From Echinococcus granulosus (lineage: Eukaryota; Platyhelminthes; Cestoda; Cyclophyllidea; Taeniidae): a stretch of DNA of 64,000 bases. Positions 25,392-39,500 of the stretch are shown here, piece after piece. How positions within the stretch are numbered: position 1 is the stretch's first letter; every line of letters begins with the position of its first letter. Made by a program: the position numbers and the translations under genes. The stretch lies in contig NW_020170408.1 in assembly GCF_000524195.1 (NCBI RefSeq), positions 70,880-134,879 on the forward strand, in the 5' to 3' direction. Below the pieces are notes generated by a model. That model worked only from the letters and a program-made list of their open reading frames with translations, made no database searches and had not been told where the DNA came from.

Positions 25392-25434
25392 GGAAGGGGA
25401 GGGAGGAAGTGAGGGGGAGGGAGGAAGGAGAGGG
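25392..25434 (+). other. G-rich tract, quadruplex-capable
   Basis: Repeated GGGA and GGGGAGGG blocks separated by short GAA spacers, about 1 kb before the protocadherin start. Confidence 0.5.
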
Positions 25435-25879
25435 AAAAAAACAACACAAACGTTCCAGCCTAGAAGCCTCTTTCCATTGCCTAGGGGATACAAAGTGGCA
25501 ATGCATTTATTCCCATCACGTCTAAATGTCAAGTTTTCGCGCCTCGTTTTTCTCCTCTTTCACCCCGGCACCACCCCAATGTTGAATGGTAAATACCAGG
25601 AGTTTTATCTTTATCACGAGGTTACCGTTCATCAAGTAATCTTATTCTAATGGTGGGGCATGCCTAATTAGCCTTTGCAACGGCACGGAATATCACGTCT
25701 TTCAATATCGCATAATGATAACTTAGCTAGTTTCTAAACATGGGGGGTTCTAGAGAAAACTTTGTAATCTTGGCCTCTTTCATCAGCAATTTTGCACTAA
25801 TTAAATCATGTTTTAGTCAAGAGCATCTAGAAAGATGATCTGGTTTAGCTAATTATCGGTACAAAGCTGGAGTGAGCCT

Positions 25880-25899
25880 GTGTCACATATGCGTGACGC
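25880..25899. repeat. Palindrome family copy 3
   Basis: GTGTCACATATGCGTGACGC, three changes from the consensus, about 500 bases upstream of the protocadherin ATG. Confidence 0.75.
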
Positions 25900-26289
25900 A
25901 GCAAATAAACAGTAAAGACTGGAGTGTCTTGTGGGAAGTAAACATTTACTTTGAAGTACTATGATGACCGGAAAGACACTTCTACTCATCAAGCCTGTAA
26001 ACTTCGATTTGAAAAAAAAAGGTTTGTTTACCCCGGCTTTTAGAAAATGTTTGCAGATATTTCATTTAAGGGAATTTAAACAAATTTTACCTCACACCCA
26101 ATTACATTTAATAAGAATTTAGTACTTTTTAACGAAAATTATTTCGGTGAATTCTTTTAGTCCACATCCTAGTCATTCAAGCAACAATTTCCTTCACCAA
26201 TCAGAGCAGCACATCATCAGTCCCTCCCGCCCGGTGATTGGCTAGTGTCACCTTTCCCGCGCACCAATTGGACGCGTTGCCCCAGCAAC

Positions 26290-26324
26290 GTTTGTGTGTG
26301 TGCACGCGTGCGTGTGTGCGTGTA
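26290..26324 (+). repeat. TG/CG-rich simple sequence
   Basis: An alternating GT/GC tract (GTGTGTGTGCACGCGTGCGT and onward) lies 80-110 bases before the protocadherin ATG, probably in its promoter or 5' leader. Alternating purine-pyrimidine sequence can adopt Z-DNA. Confidence 0.6.
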
Positions 26325-26402
26325 GCCCATTTCCCAAGGTCGTTAAGTTAGTGCGTTGGTGCTTGTGCCTGTCCCAATACGCACGGCAAGGTGACCACAA
26401 AC

Positions 26403-27545
26403 ATGTTGCCGAGTAGTCTTCTTCTTCTACTTCTATGCCTCCTGCATTGTCAAGCCTCCATTGCCTTCCCTTCACCCTTTGCCTCCACCTTTGATGTGGT
26501 GGAGGAGAGTCCACCTGGAAGTATGATTCCAGGTGTGGCTGATTATCTCAAGAGGATAGTGCTCCTCCGAGTGGAGATGCCCAATTCCACCACCTTCCAG
26601 CTCATGGGGACAGACGCGTTGACCAAGAGTTTCGTGATCAATGAGAAGTCGGGAGAGCTGCGCACCATGGGTCGAATTGATCGTGAAACCCTATGCAGCA
26701 GTGAAGTGGATCCAAGAAGCGATCTAGCCACCGATTCCAACTGCTTAAAACCTCTCAATGTCTTGATCAAGTCCCTCGGAATCGGTGGAGCCTCGGGCAG
26801 CAATATGAGGGAGAAGATAATGCTGCGGATACTTGACATCAACGACAACGCTCCCCGATGGCCAGGAAAACGTCTACTGACGGTGAAATTTGTCGAGGCC
26901 TTTCAATCCCTTTCAATGTACGGGAAACAGGAAATGACCACGCAGTCTCAACTCCTGGACCGCGCTATCGATCCCGACTCTGGGCCAAATGGAACCGTCT
27001 CTTACAGTCTCAAAGGTACTGGGGCTGATATGTTCCGGCTGGAGTACGCAGATCATGAGAATGGCCGATTTGTGCATCCGGACGTTAACAGTCCCTTGCG
27101 ATTAAAACCGGTGGTCCCCCTGGATAGGGAGATCTTCGAGTTCTACAATCTCACCCTCTTTGCCTACGACTCGGGCAATCCACAACGATCCAGCAGCATT
27201 CCTCTCCACGTCTACATCACCGACGTCAATGATCACGTCCCCGTGTTCCATAGCTACGTCCCCGGTCATGTATCCGCCTATCCACGAGAAAGTAAGCAAG
27301 GCGAGTTGGTGAAGTACGTTCCTGAACGGGGCCACTTGATGGAGACGGCGAGAATTGGTAGTGTTGTCCTCCAACTCAATGCCACAGATGAGGATGCGGG
27401 AGACAATGCTCGCATCACCTACTCCATCTTCCCCAGCGACGCGGCTTTCGTCCAGACCTACTTTGCTTTGGATCCTATCACTGGCTACCTTACGGTGAAA
27501 CAGAGGCTGGACTACGATTCTGGACCGCGTAGATTCACCTTTAAA
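26403..27545 (+). CDS. Protocadherin exon 1: signal peptide, repeats 1-2 and most of 3
   Basis: Encodes residues 1-381 and ends in phase 0 at TTCACCTTTAAA before the donor GTGCGT. Acidic calcium-linker motifs close repeats 1 and 2 (DINDNAP, DVNDHVP), and repeat 3 shows DEDAGDNARITY. Possible N-glycosylation sites include NSTT, NGTV and NLT. The frame stays open into the intron to 27593, which is read-through only. Confidence 0.92.
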
Positions 27546-30500
27546 GTGCGTTCCTTTTGCCTGTCCATTCAGGAAAGTGGATCACGTGATTAGGATTGGC
27601 ATGTTCCCCCAATTGTTGTTTTGTTAGGGGGAGGTGGGACTGGAAGGGGGGCTGGGGGTTGTGGTGACTAGACTAAGTGAACCGAAGTGGAAGGTTTTCT
27701 AGCCGCGGGGAGGGGAAGTAGCCAATTCACCCCATTTCATGCCCACTTACCTGGGGAGGAAAGATGACAGGGTGGATGGTGGATTGAGGAGAAAAGTTTT
27801 CACCCTCCCCCACGCCACCTCCCTTATGATACATCTATTTGCTGGCACCTCAACTGACTCCTCATCTCATGCACGCCAAATGCACATAATTAAAATACTG
27901 TAGAAAAAGGGCAAATCGCTTTTATTGAAAAAGGCTTAATTTTACCCCGCTTTTTTGAGGGGGTGCATTTACCGATTTTTCCGAATGTTAATCTTTTGAT
28001 TTTTATTGGTTGAGTTTATGTCGGGGAAAAAATTATTAAACCATAAAGAAAGTAAATAGATATTTAAAATTGATTAAAATTAGTTGGAAAAAGTGCCCAA
28101 AATGTGGATAAAAAGTGCAAATTTGTGGATCAAAAAAGGGTGAAAGTGTAAGCCCTCTTAAGGTAATAAGACAGAGACCATTCTGTAAATTTCTCTGCCG
28201 TCACTAATAGCAACAATAATTTGTTGTCCTGCTCGTTATTTTCCAATTCTTCTTCTTCTTCTTCTCACGGAGAAGTAATGTATATGAGCATAGTAAAAAA
28301 CATTTGCTTTGTAAGAAAGTGCAAAAAGTTTCTTTCTTATAAGAAAATTAGATATAATACTAAAAGGTGTGAGTTATAACGATAAAATGTATTCTATTTG
28401 CAAGTTTTCGACTGTACCGGAATTTATCGATTTTTTTTCGGCCCCGCATGCCACTGATTGGTTTATTCTCAAGAAGGCCTGGAAATATCCCATTTAACCA
28501 TAAATAGCTAGAAAAGTAAAAATTTTAAAAATTTTTAATCCTCTCGTCATGACAGAATATGAATTCTTTTTTACCGCATTTTGACGAGGTCTACCTGTCA
28601 CAAGAGACTGAAGTTTCAGGTAGGAGTAAATCTGTTTTGTGTATGCGTGTGAGCTAACTCAGTTGATGGAGTAAGTGTTGAATGCAGCTGACGGAATGTT
28701 GATCATTTCCTGTTCACTCCTACGCCATAAACGCCCATCCGGTTTAATGTTGTTTGTCTCACCCCACCCCCCCCCCCCTTCTCCCGATAAATGGGTTTTC
28801 CTGTTCCCTTCTGTTACCCCCTGATCACCATCTCCATACCTCACCAATAGACCACATGAGAGGAGAGGATGAGTGCGGAAAGCGTCTGCTTTTTTTGCGC
28901 CCTTGCGCCTGCGGAAAAAAAGTGCAGGAGACATCAGATATATCCACCCGAGAAGGGTAAGCATTATCTCACAAATAGCTTTTCTGACACCCACAAACAC
29001 ACCCCTGAGAGAGGAGAGTGGGTGTGTTGAGTGAAGAACGCGATAAGAGGTAACGTGAGAAGTAGGTGCGGCCTCCCATCCCCAACTAAGCTCACACATC
29101 AAATCCCCGATGTTATCACTCGCTTCCGTGGAAGTGCGTAAAATCGTCAAGGGGAGAGGTGAAGAAGCGACTAGATTTGCCGTCAGATAGGCGAAGAGGT
29201 GTTAACAGGCTGTTTGGTTGACGTTGGTCTAGTTGGGGTTGGGTTGTTGGCGCGTTGGTTGTTCGGCCCACTTAAATAAAAGGAAGAGCAGAAGACCGAG
29301 TTAGCTAATGGGATAACCACTGGTTTTGGCCCGCATGTGTGTGTGCACCTGATGTGGTTTTTAATACTACACTGATGACTCAACGGCCCAGACAACCAGT
29401 ATTTTTTTCCTGTCCAGATGGATGGATGGACGGACGGACGGAAGGACAGAGGGACAGATGGAGGGACAGCATCTGGGTTTCGGCATATGCGCAATTTATT
29501 GACTATTTTTCATTCCTTGGTGCATTTGTGGGACTAGTAAAAACTTGGTTTTTTAAGATTTATGCTGGCAAATCTTTCAGCCATCCTCTACACAATCGTG
29601 TAGATGTTATCCAATCAGATGGTGAAATATGTCCTCGTTAATCAAACTGTTTCCATGACAACAACAGCCTCCCAAACAGGTTGTTTTATGACAAATTAGG
29701 GGAATAGCGCAAAGGAGGAAGCCGAAAAAAATTAAATATCTGACTTCAAGGATTTGTAAAAGCCTTTGGGATTTCGATTGGTCAATAACGTTTGCTGATT
29801 GGCCCTTCAATGGGAAATCGCCTCGATGATTAGTTAACTGATTATTTTTTTAAATCAATGGAAAAGAAATCGATAATGATTTGGTAAAAAGCATCCTAGA
29901 TTTTTTTAAATCTGCAATTTTTTTTGTTAAACCCTCTTTTCTAAAGTCTCCATTACATTTTGCGTTTTTTACAATTACATAACATATTGCCTTAACAACT
30001 GCAATGGCATGAACTTGAGTTTAAAATTTTATTTAGACTACTTCTAGAATTTGAAAGTCGGGTCTATTTGGGGTACCACGGTTAACAGCAAGTCAGCACG
30101 ATCACTGTGTGGTGTGATCACCTTTTATCTCCTGTCAAGGTGACACATCTTGATGAGTCCTCAAAAGAGGAAGAAGGGGAGCAACTAGTGTGGATGACGG
30201 AATCTACCAAAAACAAACTACTCACAGTCACGTATGGAAGATTTGTGCACGTAAAGTGTTATTTGTAGACCATCTTTCATAGCTATCATATTAACTCGCA
30301 GCGTCACATATACGTGACAGTCGTTTTATATCGGTTTACGGCCTTAACAGGTTAGTGCCAAGAAGAGGGTACACAAAATCACCACCCAAAAGCTCTTTGC
30401 AACATCAAATAGTTGTCTTACCTTGTTCTTGTCATTAAGCTGACCTTCCGCTTAGCCCATCCAGAGTTCCGTAATCCAGCATCTTCCAGCATAGAACCTT

Positions 30501-33500
30501 TAATGTCATCGCCAACATCAAAACACCGGGACTTCTTTGGTGGACTTAGGCCACCGAAGACGATAAAAGTGGGGAAAATTGAGGGCATTTTCTACCCTGG
30601 ATGTGGCATCAACCGAGTCGGTCGGCCTACCTCCTAAATGTCAAATCGGTCTACTATATCAGCTATAGTTGCCCCATTCGCGATGGGGTGGGGGAAAGTG
30701 TTGTCATCCTCTACCATCAGTGAGAGGGGGTTTACGTTTGATGGACTAAAACGGGTCAGATAAGGTCTTGTTAGTCTGCTACCCTCACTCTCTCCAGCTC
30801 GTGTTCTTCTTCTGCCCCAACCCCATCCCACCTCCCTTTCCTCCTTTAATTCCCGTTTTGCGAAGCCGCTGCTGTAAGATGCTGTTTTTTTATTCTCAAG
30901 ATGTAGACAAATCAATTAGAAGATTAAGGTCACACACAGAGACCCTGAGGGTGCCAATTCTTCAAATACAAGCACTCAAATTTGGCGGATTTAGAGATGA
31001 TCAAGTAGAGACTGGAGAGCACGTTTTTATCACCCAGTCGACCGACACCTAAACGCCGCATTGTTATTGGTTTTCTGGGGGGGGGAAGAAGGTTTGGGGA
31101 AATTGTGATTTTCCCCCTAGTCAACCGAACAGTCCCCTGTGAAGAGGAGAAGGAAAGAAGCCATCCATTTTACAAGATGGAACCGTAAATCAGTCACCCC
31201 TTGCAAATCATTTTCCATATTTTCCCAATCGGTGTTTATTTTTTCCCTTCAATGAGAAATCACATCCAGGAGTGGGAAGGGGAGCGGAGGTTCAATTTAA
31301 CTGGCTTTAAGGTGGGAAACGGGCGACACCACGTGTATGTATCTATGTATGTGTACATCCTCGTCTCCCCTATCTGTGCCATGCGCACAAGTCCCTCCTC
31401 CTTTTTCCTTCCTCCTCCTTCCGCATGACCCCTTTTTGGTGACTACGGTTCCACATAAACTAAACAGACTCGCTTAATTTCCCTGGACAGCGTTAAGGGC
31501 TTGTGTTACTCCCTTTTGCAATAGGACTGCAAAATCCCCTCTTAGTGATCGTTTTGCCTTTAGAAGACAAGAGGAAAAGGGAAGAGGAAAGGAGGGAAAA
31601 AAGATCCTCCCCCTAAGCAAATACGTTTCATATCTAACTTCTACATCCCAACTATCTCCTTTCATTAGCATGTAGCACAACGATTGTTTGAAGGCTAACA
31701 CCGAAAGGTGGAGACGTGGGGGGAGAAAATCATGGACTTGCAGAAGGAGGCGGGGGATTCAATGGTATCTCCCCACCTCCCAATCTTATGAATGCTGTTA
31801 GGCATTCTCATGAGTAAACTCTTGTGCTGTCCAGTAAGAAGGAGCAAATGACTTTCTTTCAACTACATTAGCAGTTCTAAGTCTTCCTATGGCCAGGATC
31901 TAGGAGATAGGCTCGAGATGCGAAGACCAGCAAAACAGGGAAGTTTGAATTGCGTCCATACGGGTTAAACCAATCTTCGGCGTTGAAGATCAACCCAACA
32001 GGCAGACGGATTGGGTAGGAACAGTCTCAGCTGCTATGAAAGCTACAGGAACTTTCTTTTCATCGGAAATCACCATGTAGAAAATGTGGGCCTCAAATAC
32101 TGCAGCTGTCTACTATTTAAAATGTCAGTAGTATCTGACACCCAAATATTATCAAATAATTTTTTTTTTCAAACATGATCTTAAAAAAGATGTAATTCTA
32201 GAGAAGAAAAATGCCTTATCGTTTGTTTCAAGTTTTTTGCAAGATGAAGAATTACGTCTCGTCTGAATTACTTTCAGGTGCTTGCCGTGGACGGTGCTCC
32301 TGAACCCTATCGTCTGACCGGCACTGCATTGGTGGATATCGAATTGACCGACTACAATGACGAACCACCGAATATTGAGATCCTCATAGCTCAAAATGGC
32401 AACTTGAATAGCATCTCTAATGTCAACATGAACGGCGGTATCACGCCAATGATTCCACCGGGATCGAGGCATCAAGAGCTCGTGGCGTACATCGAGGAGT
32501 CACCGTCACCGGACATCGTTATTGCCTATGTACAGGTGAGGCAAATCACTTCTACTGAGCTCTGAAATACCTCAAGAAATATCTTCATTGATGTTACTTG
32601 ACCACGAAGCTACTGCTAGGTAATAGGAGTGCCGGACTAAGAAGGTCAGAAATTTGAGACATCATCTTTAAGTAGATGGCCACATAAATCGCATCATCAT
32701 GCTGGAAGGCAAAGAGGCTAGGTTGTGATGCGACCTAGAAGTATTTGGCAATGTCTAATGGTGATGAAGGTCAGGTGTTGATGGACCACATTCTGGACGG
32801 AGGCAATCTCAGGTCTGTGGCCTTTCATTACGGACTACTGGAGGATTATCCCCTCCCGACAACAAAATCCCCCACTCTGTTTTTTCGCCCTATTTGCGGT
32901 TGATTTACCACAACAGAGCAGGTGTTCCGTCTAAATCCAATGCCAAGATGCCAGATGGAGGGGATGGGGTGGAGAGGTTAATTGCTTCACGCAAACAAGT
33001 CCACAATCAGTGCCAGCTGTCCGCCAGGTCTCCTCCTCCTCCTCCCACCTCTCCTCTTATCCTTCCCATCTGTTAACCCCCAGAATTGGTGACTCCTTAC
33101 TTTTCTCCTTTCCCCTCCCTCTACTATGGCAAAACCGTCTAAATGATGTTGTTAGTTGATTCAAAAATGATGGGTGTTCATTTCAAACAGGGACTAGGGG
33201 GTACTCGAACAACGGCAACGTTTTTAAAGAAGCAAAACAGTCCAGGCTTAATTTTTTCTCTTTTACCCTTCCTGATATGTAGATATAATAAAAAAGGAGA
33301 TGTTACTGTGTTTGAGTTCTTCTGAAATAGACAGGATAGTTAGCATCAGTCGCTGAATCCCGGAGGCATCAAGTAGCCGAAGGCCTTGAATCTTTTGCCT
33401 GACACCATCCACTACCATCCAGATGCAACTAGAAATTAATGGATATGCGGTTTATCCCTCCATCACCCTTTAATTGAAGGTTTATTAGTGATAGGACTGA

Positions 33501-36500
33501 ATGCATTGGCCATAGTTTGATATACAAATCTCATTTTGACTTGAACACCCTTTTTAATTTCACGCGTGGAGGTTGTTTTTCCCTCGTCCCAAAAAATCCA
33601 TCAACTAGGTGTTAAAAATTTCCCCCAACAGAGACAGCGTCAAAGGCTGCAGATTTAGCTGCTTTTGCTCATACTGATGAAGTGGTAGAAGAGGAACAGT
33701 GGCGGGCGGGGTGGACAGGAGGAGGAGGAGGATGGATGCAAGGTGGCAGCGGAATTTTTGTTCACCCGAGGCTACAGAGGTGGTGGTGGTGGTGGACACA
33801 CGCAAACACACAAACCAACGGAGTTTTTTGTGTATGTGTTTGTGAGAGGAAAAAAGTCCCCTCAAAAGGCTTCTCTTCTCCTCCCTCCGACTTTTGCCCT
33901 TCTCCCCACCTCTCTCTCTCTCTCTACATCAGGGGTGTGAATTTTCTGCTGTGGCTCCTGACTATGTGTGAAGTGGATTTTCAACTTTCGGTGCTTTTAC
34001 CAACTGGCAAGAAGGTCGCCACATGTGGAGACAAGAAGTATTTGATTAATTTTTTGGGGTTCTATTTCATGCATGAATAATTTTGCCAACGTCAAGGTCT
34101 AGAAGAAGTGCCTATTTCTCTTCGGTAGATTCATAGGGCGTCTGTTGAAACTGTGGACGATCATGAGTCAGCCTCATTGGTGGGGATCCACCAAACAAAT
34201 TTCGTCGTTCCTATCGGTCACATTCAACTTTCCTTCACTCCTCGTGGTCATGATTGCTGCCAATGACGTCAGCATCTGCCACAGTGGTTTGACAGGGTTT
34301 TGAAGTTGTCATTCAACTGCAGGCGATTGTCAATGAAGCTTCGGCCTAATTGTTCCTCTCCTTGTCAAGCCAACTGATTTGACAGATGGATTAATTAACA
34401 GCAGTTCCAAGCTATCACGATTCCAGCCACCATTGACAGATCAGATCCAAATAGTCACATCCGCCTTTGAAGAACTGCCAACCCTCCCTCACTTGCCTAT
34501 TGACAAATTCTATTTGTACTTTGCTCTTCATTTTCGTGCATTTCTATGGTTTGTAGTCAAATGGAACGTCTGGACTGTGCTTTCTCTCCCTCTACCCCCA
34601 CACCACACCCCACCTCTCAAACCACATCTGCCACCGTCAATGCGACCATCTTGGACCAGTAGGTCTTGCGCTCCTCACAACCACTCACGTACACGCAGAC
34701 AGACAGATGCTACGCTCACAACAGCCAAGATTTGATTGACACCTCTGGTGCAGCTGCCGCATCTACCTTCTCCACATACAAAGCCACGAGGACAAGAACG
34801 GGAACAGCTGCAGTGTCAGAAAGAAGTAGTAGCGTGACAAATTTACTCACGGGTGTTCAAAAAGTCGTTCCCTACGAACATTTTAAAAGTGTGAAATCCT
34901 ATTTTGAACCCACACTGTAATGTTTGACACATTGAGTACTGGCGTCACATATATGTGACGCAAAATCTCACCCCCTCACTCCATTTCATTAGCCGATTTT
35001 AGTAGCAAAAATATGTGTAAAATCGCCGTAGATCGCCAACAAGACAGCTAAATTGCTAAAGGATGTTGTGTTACCAAGGCAACAATGCTACATCCGTTGG
35101 AGTGGTCAGTCCGTTAGTGCGCGTGTCGGAAAACCCAGGCCCGAGATGCACACGCACCATCAAAACCCCCTCTAGAACATTCCTTCTATTCTCTTTTCTG
35201 CCTCCTTGTTAAAGTGTCTATCGACAAAAAAGAAGCGAGTGAGGCTCTGAAACAGAACCCATCACAGCTGGCACCGTCAGCGATCTTGTCGGGTCGGTGG
35301 GAAAAAAAACACACAAAACCCAAAAGAAGCAGTGAAACCCTACAAAATGATGAATCATTCTTGCACTGTTAATGGTAAAAGACAGACGCCCATCCAGCTT
35401 TCCTCCCTCCCTTTTGCCCATCTCTCTCCCCCTTTTTCGGCGGTTGCTTGTTGTGGCAAGAAAGAGGATTTTTGATGGAAAGAGAAAAGAAGAAATGGGA
35501 GAAGAGGTAGGAGGAGGAGAGAAAGTGCTTTCTCTGTTGGCAAACTGCTTTCGGGATAGGATCGGATTTCACCTGCTGAGTCAGTGCTTCCTTTTGGAAA
35601 GGCAAATGACAGATGATGGAGTTACTTGCCCCATGCCCATTATTTCCCTTAACTTTCTTCCCTTCCCTTCCCTCCCCTCCTCTCCTACTCCCTTGAGCTG
35701 CGACTTAAGTCACTACACAACAAAGCGGGGCTTTCCGCTGCTGTAGTGGGATGCACTTTCCAGGGTCCTGCTTCCAGATCGAACCTTAGGTCAAGAAAAT
35801 TGTCAAGTTCCTGCTCTAATCCTTTGTCGGTTGCATACGAGGTGCGCTACCTGTAAAGGCTTCATTCCCCAGAAGGCGGTTATTCCGCAATCCGTTGAGG
35901 GGCTCCGCCAACCACAGCCGTTGCCTTTGCTCTCAACAACGAACAAAGGATGTCCGACACATCGCGTGCTCCCTCCTCCAAAGCCTAAGCTCATCCGCCG
36001 TCTCGGAGCTGCCTTGGCGATATTTATCTCGACTTCAAGTGACACCTGGTCAAATCGCTAAAAGGACTCTTTTATTCTACGAAATTTCAAAATTTTCTAC
36101 ATAACTGTCACCTAGGAAAAGAAAGCAATATTCATTTCCCCCTTAGAAATTAGTCCTTTGCTTTTGTACCATGCGGAAATTTTGTTTTTGCTTTTAACGC
36201 GTGCTCATTCAACCGCGGTCACCCCATCAAAGCAACATATGCGCACCTTGTCGTTTCATTATGTTACACTGCTCCCATTTACTCATTTCCCCTCCACAGG
36301 TATGCGCACATTAGTCAGTTTTCCCCCGTTGTCATGGTTGCATTGTTGTACCCCTCCCACGCCGATTGGCCGCCTCAAGGTCACGTGGACTGTTCCGTGT
36401 TTTAGGTCTCGGATAAGGATGAGAATGGTGAAGATCAGGTTGAATGCCATCTGGGAGCCCGTGACAACTTTACACTTCAAGCTGACTCCTCTTCCTCTGG

Positions 36501-39500
36501 TGGCAAGATGGATCACTTCGGATTCGAGACGGCCTCCCTGAATGAGCGGGCGAGTAGGCGAATCAGTGAGTATCGAGTTTTGGCTAAGGTTCCCTCGGGA
36601 GGTGACCAGTCGACAGGTGAGGCATCAAGCCTTCAAGATCGCCTGGATCGTGAGACCACACCGAGTCAGTTGCTCACCATAATCTGTGAGGATCGGAATG
36701 GTAATCATGCGGAGATACGAATTCGTTTACATCTCCTCGATATCAACGATAATCCGCCACGATTCCTCAACGATAGCTACTTCAACTTCTCGCTCGCTGA
36801 GAACCGCGAACCAGTAGGGAATCAACAAGTTTGGCTAGGTAGAGTGCAGGCTGTGGATCCAGATTTGGGCGAGAATGCCAGGATTTCGTATCACCTCGCT
36901 CCGGATCAGAGCGCGCATCTTGATGGCCAATTCGGATCGAGTCCGCAACAGCTCTTTCGTGTTCAACCAGACACTGGGGATATCTACGCACAAGTCAGTT
37001 TGGATCGTGAAAATGCGCCTGAGAATGGTGTGTACAGCTTTAATGTCCTTGCTATGGATCATGGAAAGCCTCAGCAACTCACCGGTACAGCTCGAGTAGA
37101 TGTGACCGTCTTGGATGTGAATGACTGGCCACCAGAATTCACTCGAGACATCTACACATTCGAGGTGCCTGAAGACCTTGAACTTCGTGAGGTCGTGGGA
37201 GTTGTAGAGGCTGTTGATAGGGATGCAACTGCTGGAGCAAATTCCATCACATACCACCTCAATCCACCTCGTGCTGGATTGGTTCAACGATCCTTGAAGA
37301 ATGAGACAGTGGAACGCAGGAAACGTGACTCCATGATGCAACAACAACAGCAGCCTCTATTCATGCCACATTTAGAGCCATCCAAAGTGAGGGATGAAAG
37401 ACCACTTTCCTACTTTTCCATCGACAGTCGAACTGGAGAGATTCGGGTTATACGAAAGCTCGATCGTGAATCCAACGGCTACTTTACCTTTGAAGTCCTG
37501 GCAATCGACTCCCTATTGGCTGGATCATCCGCCCAGTCGATCTTACCATCCCAACCGTCACAGCCTACTAGACGAGGCTTCAAGGGTGGTGAAGTGTTCA
37601 CGGCAACTGCAACAGTCGTGGTGACACTGACAGATGTCAACGACAATGCGCCCGAGTTCCGCTATCCCAACACGTCAATCCTCCTTCACATGGCGCCAGG
37701 CGAGACCCTGGGCCACAAAATTCTAACCGTGCAAGCTGTAGATGCTGACTATGGGGAGAATGCACGCATCTCGTATAGCATTCGTTCCGAGATCCCCATT
37801 CCACAGGATGGACCGGGAACCGGCAACTTCGCGATCGACGAGACCAGTGGACTCATCTTTCTTACAAGGTAGGAGAAATAAAAGGAAATTGTTCTTTTCT
37901 CTTTTCTCTCCTTTCCCTCTTTCCTAGTTAATTAAAGCGAGGAGATAAAGCTTTGCCTAATCCCCCTACCTTTGGGAGGATTAGGTCATAACCCCCACCC
38001 ACTCCCACGATTATCCAGTAAAATCTTAATGCGTCATTTCCATTGTTTTCACCGGATTAAATTTCAGATACAAAAATTGCTTTCTTGAGGAAATAGTTAT
38101 ATAGAACGCCTTTTTGATGAGCCATTTTTGAGGGGAAAAGTATATTTTGCTTCTGGAAGAAGAAAAAAAGATAAGACAGAAACCTATCCCCATGTTTGTC
38201 CTCTTTTATCAACTATCTACTTGACATGTGATTGTTTAATGTCAAGACGAGGAGATAGTCATCACCTTGGAGATCTGAGAAACATCGTAAGGGAAAAAGG
38301 AGGCATTATTTCCGTCCCTTCCTCATACTACCCGGCTTAAGGTGTGTCGTCCGTCCGGTGAGAATGACAAGGGGCACCTTCTGACCGATTCACCGGTTCC
38401 AGCTGTTTCGGAGGAGCTGATTGATGTGGACAGTGAGTGTGCATAGCAATGTCTACTGGGCAAAAGCGATGATGACGTTAGTCCATGTCACGTCATGTGG
38501 CAACCAGTTCCTAGATGGATTTCACCTCCTTTCTGACGCGTAATCCTAAAACTTCTTCATGATCGAGAAGAAGGCGATCTTCCAGATTGCAAAACAAACA
38601 GATACGAAGGAATTGTTGCCAAAAGCTTCCCCCTTCAAACTCCTTGTAAAGGTAGATTCATGGTGTCGAGCAACTGGCATTTTACTGACCAACTGACCGT
38701 GTATCTCTGTGTTAAAGTGCATATGAACAGCACAACACACTTTAAAAGGACAGACATTTCCCAAGAATTCTTTCCACCTAATTAATAACAAAGGAGGAAC
38801 TGTGGGAACCTTTTTTTCCATCATATGACGCCTTAGAGGCGTGTATAACTATTTGGATGGGGCGCTACTCATAACCTTGAAAGTAGTATCTGGAATGCCC
38901 CAAATTCACGAGGGACGAGAATAGAATCGACTTCTGGAGAAGGTACTACTTATGGTTTCAAAAGTAGTGTCCAGAAAGCATCAATCTCAGACGACTACTT
39001 TGATTGCCTACCACAAGGGAGTATCGAAGTGATCCCTCAGAGAATACGCCGCTTATAACTTTAGAAGTAGTATTCCAGCGGCAGCAAATTCAGCTGTTGG
39101 GAAGGTTGCTACTTACGGCTTTATAAGTAGCGCCCAACATGCGTCAAATGTAATTGCTTCATCACAAGTGCCAGATGGCAGCCAGCCGAGTCATGAAAAC
39201 GAGTCATTCCCCTTTTTCTGTAAGTAGCTTCCCTGCAGCGTAAAAGGGGCATTTTTCCCCCCAAAAAGGCTGCTTACAGCGCAATAACGAGGCTCTTTTT
39301 TCCCAGAAGGGCAGCTGACCCCAATTTTAGCGATGCTTTTTTTTATCGTATTTTATCTTCTTGTCAAGGAGAAGAAATAGCCTGGTTTCAGGCCTCTTCT
39401 AGGTTGATAAGATGATTCAACCCTTGGATGGATTTTGGCAAGACAGGTAGAAAGGGGAGGCATTTAGCACCACTGTGATAAACGAAGCAGCCTGTGGATC

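Larger units (their letters stand above)
13842..26270. other. Long gene-less interval
   Basis: Between the pyruvate kinase homologue and the protocadherin start I recognise no exon. The interval holds a pair of diverged direct duplicates (14.22 and 15.19 kb), an assembly gap (15.5 kb), one copy of a young dispersed repeat, G-rich tracts, AT-rich stretches near 20.7-21.7 and 23.1-23.5 kb, and two copies of the 20-base palindrome. Confidence 0.5.

Noticed and set aside
30139..30180. Hammerhead-ribozyme-like string (TTGATGAG, a short CCTC/GAGG stem, then GAAG)
   Set aside because: The invariant first C of CTGANGA is T, the GAAA is GAAG, and I could not pair convincing stems I and III. A decayed copy is possible but unsupported.
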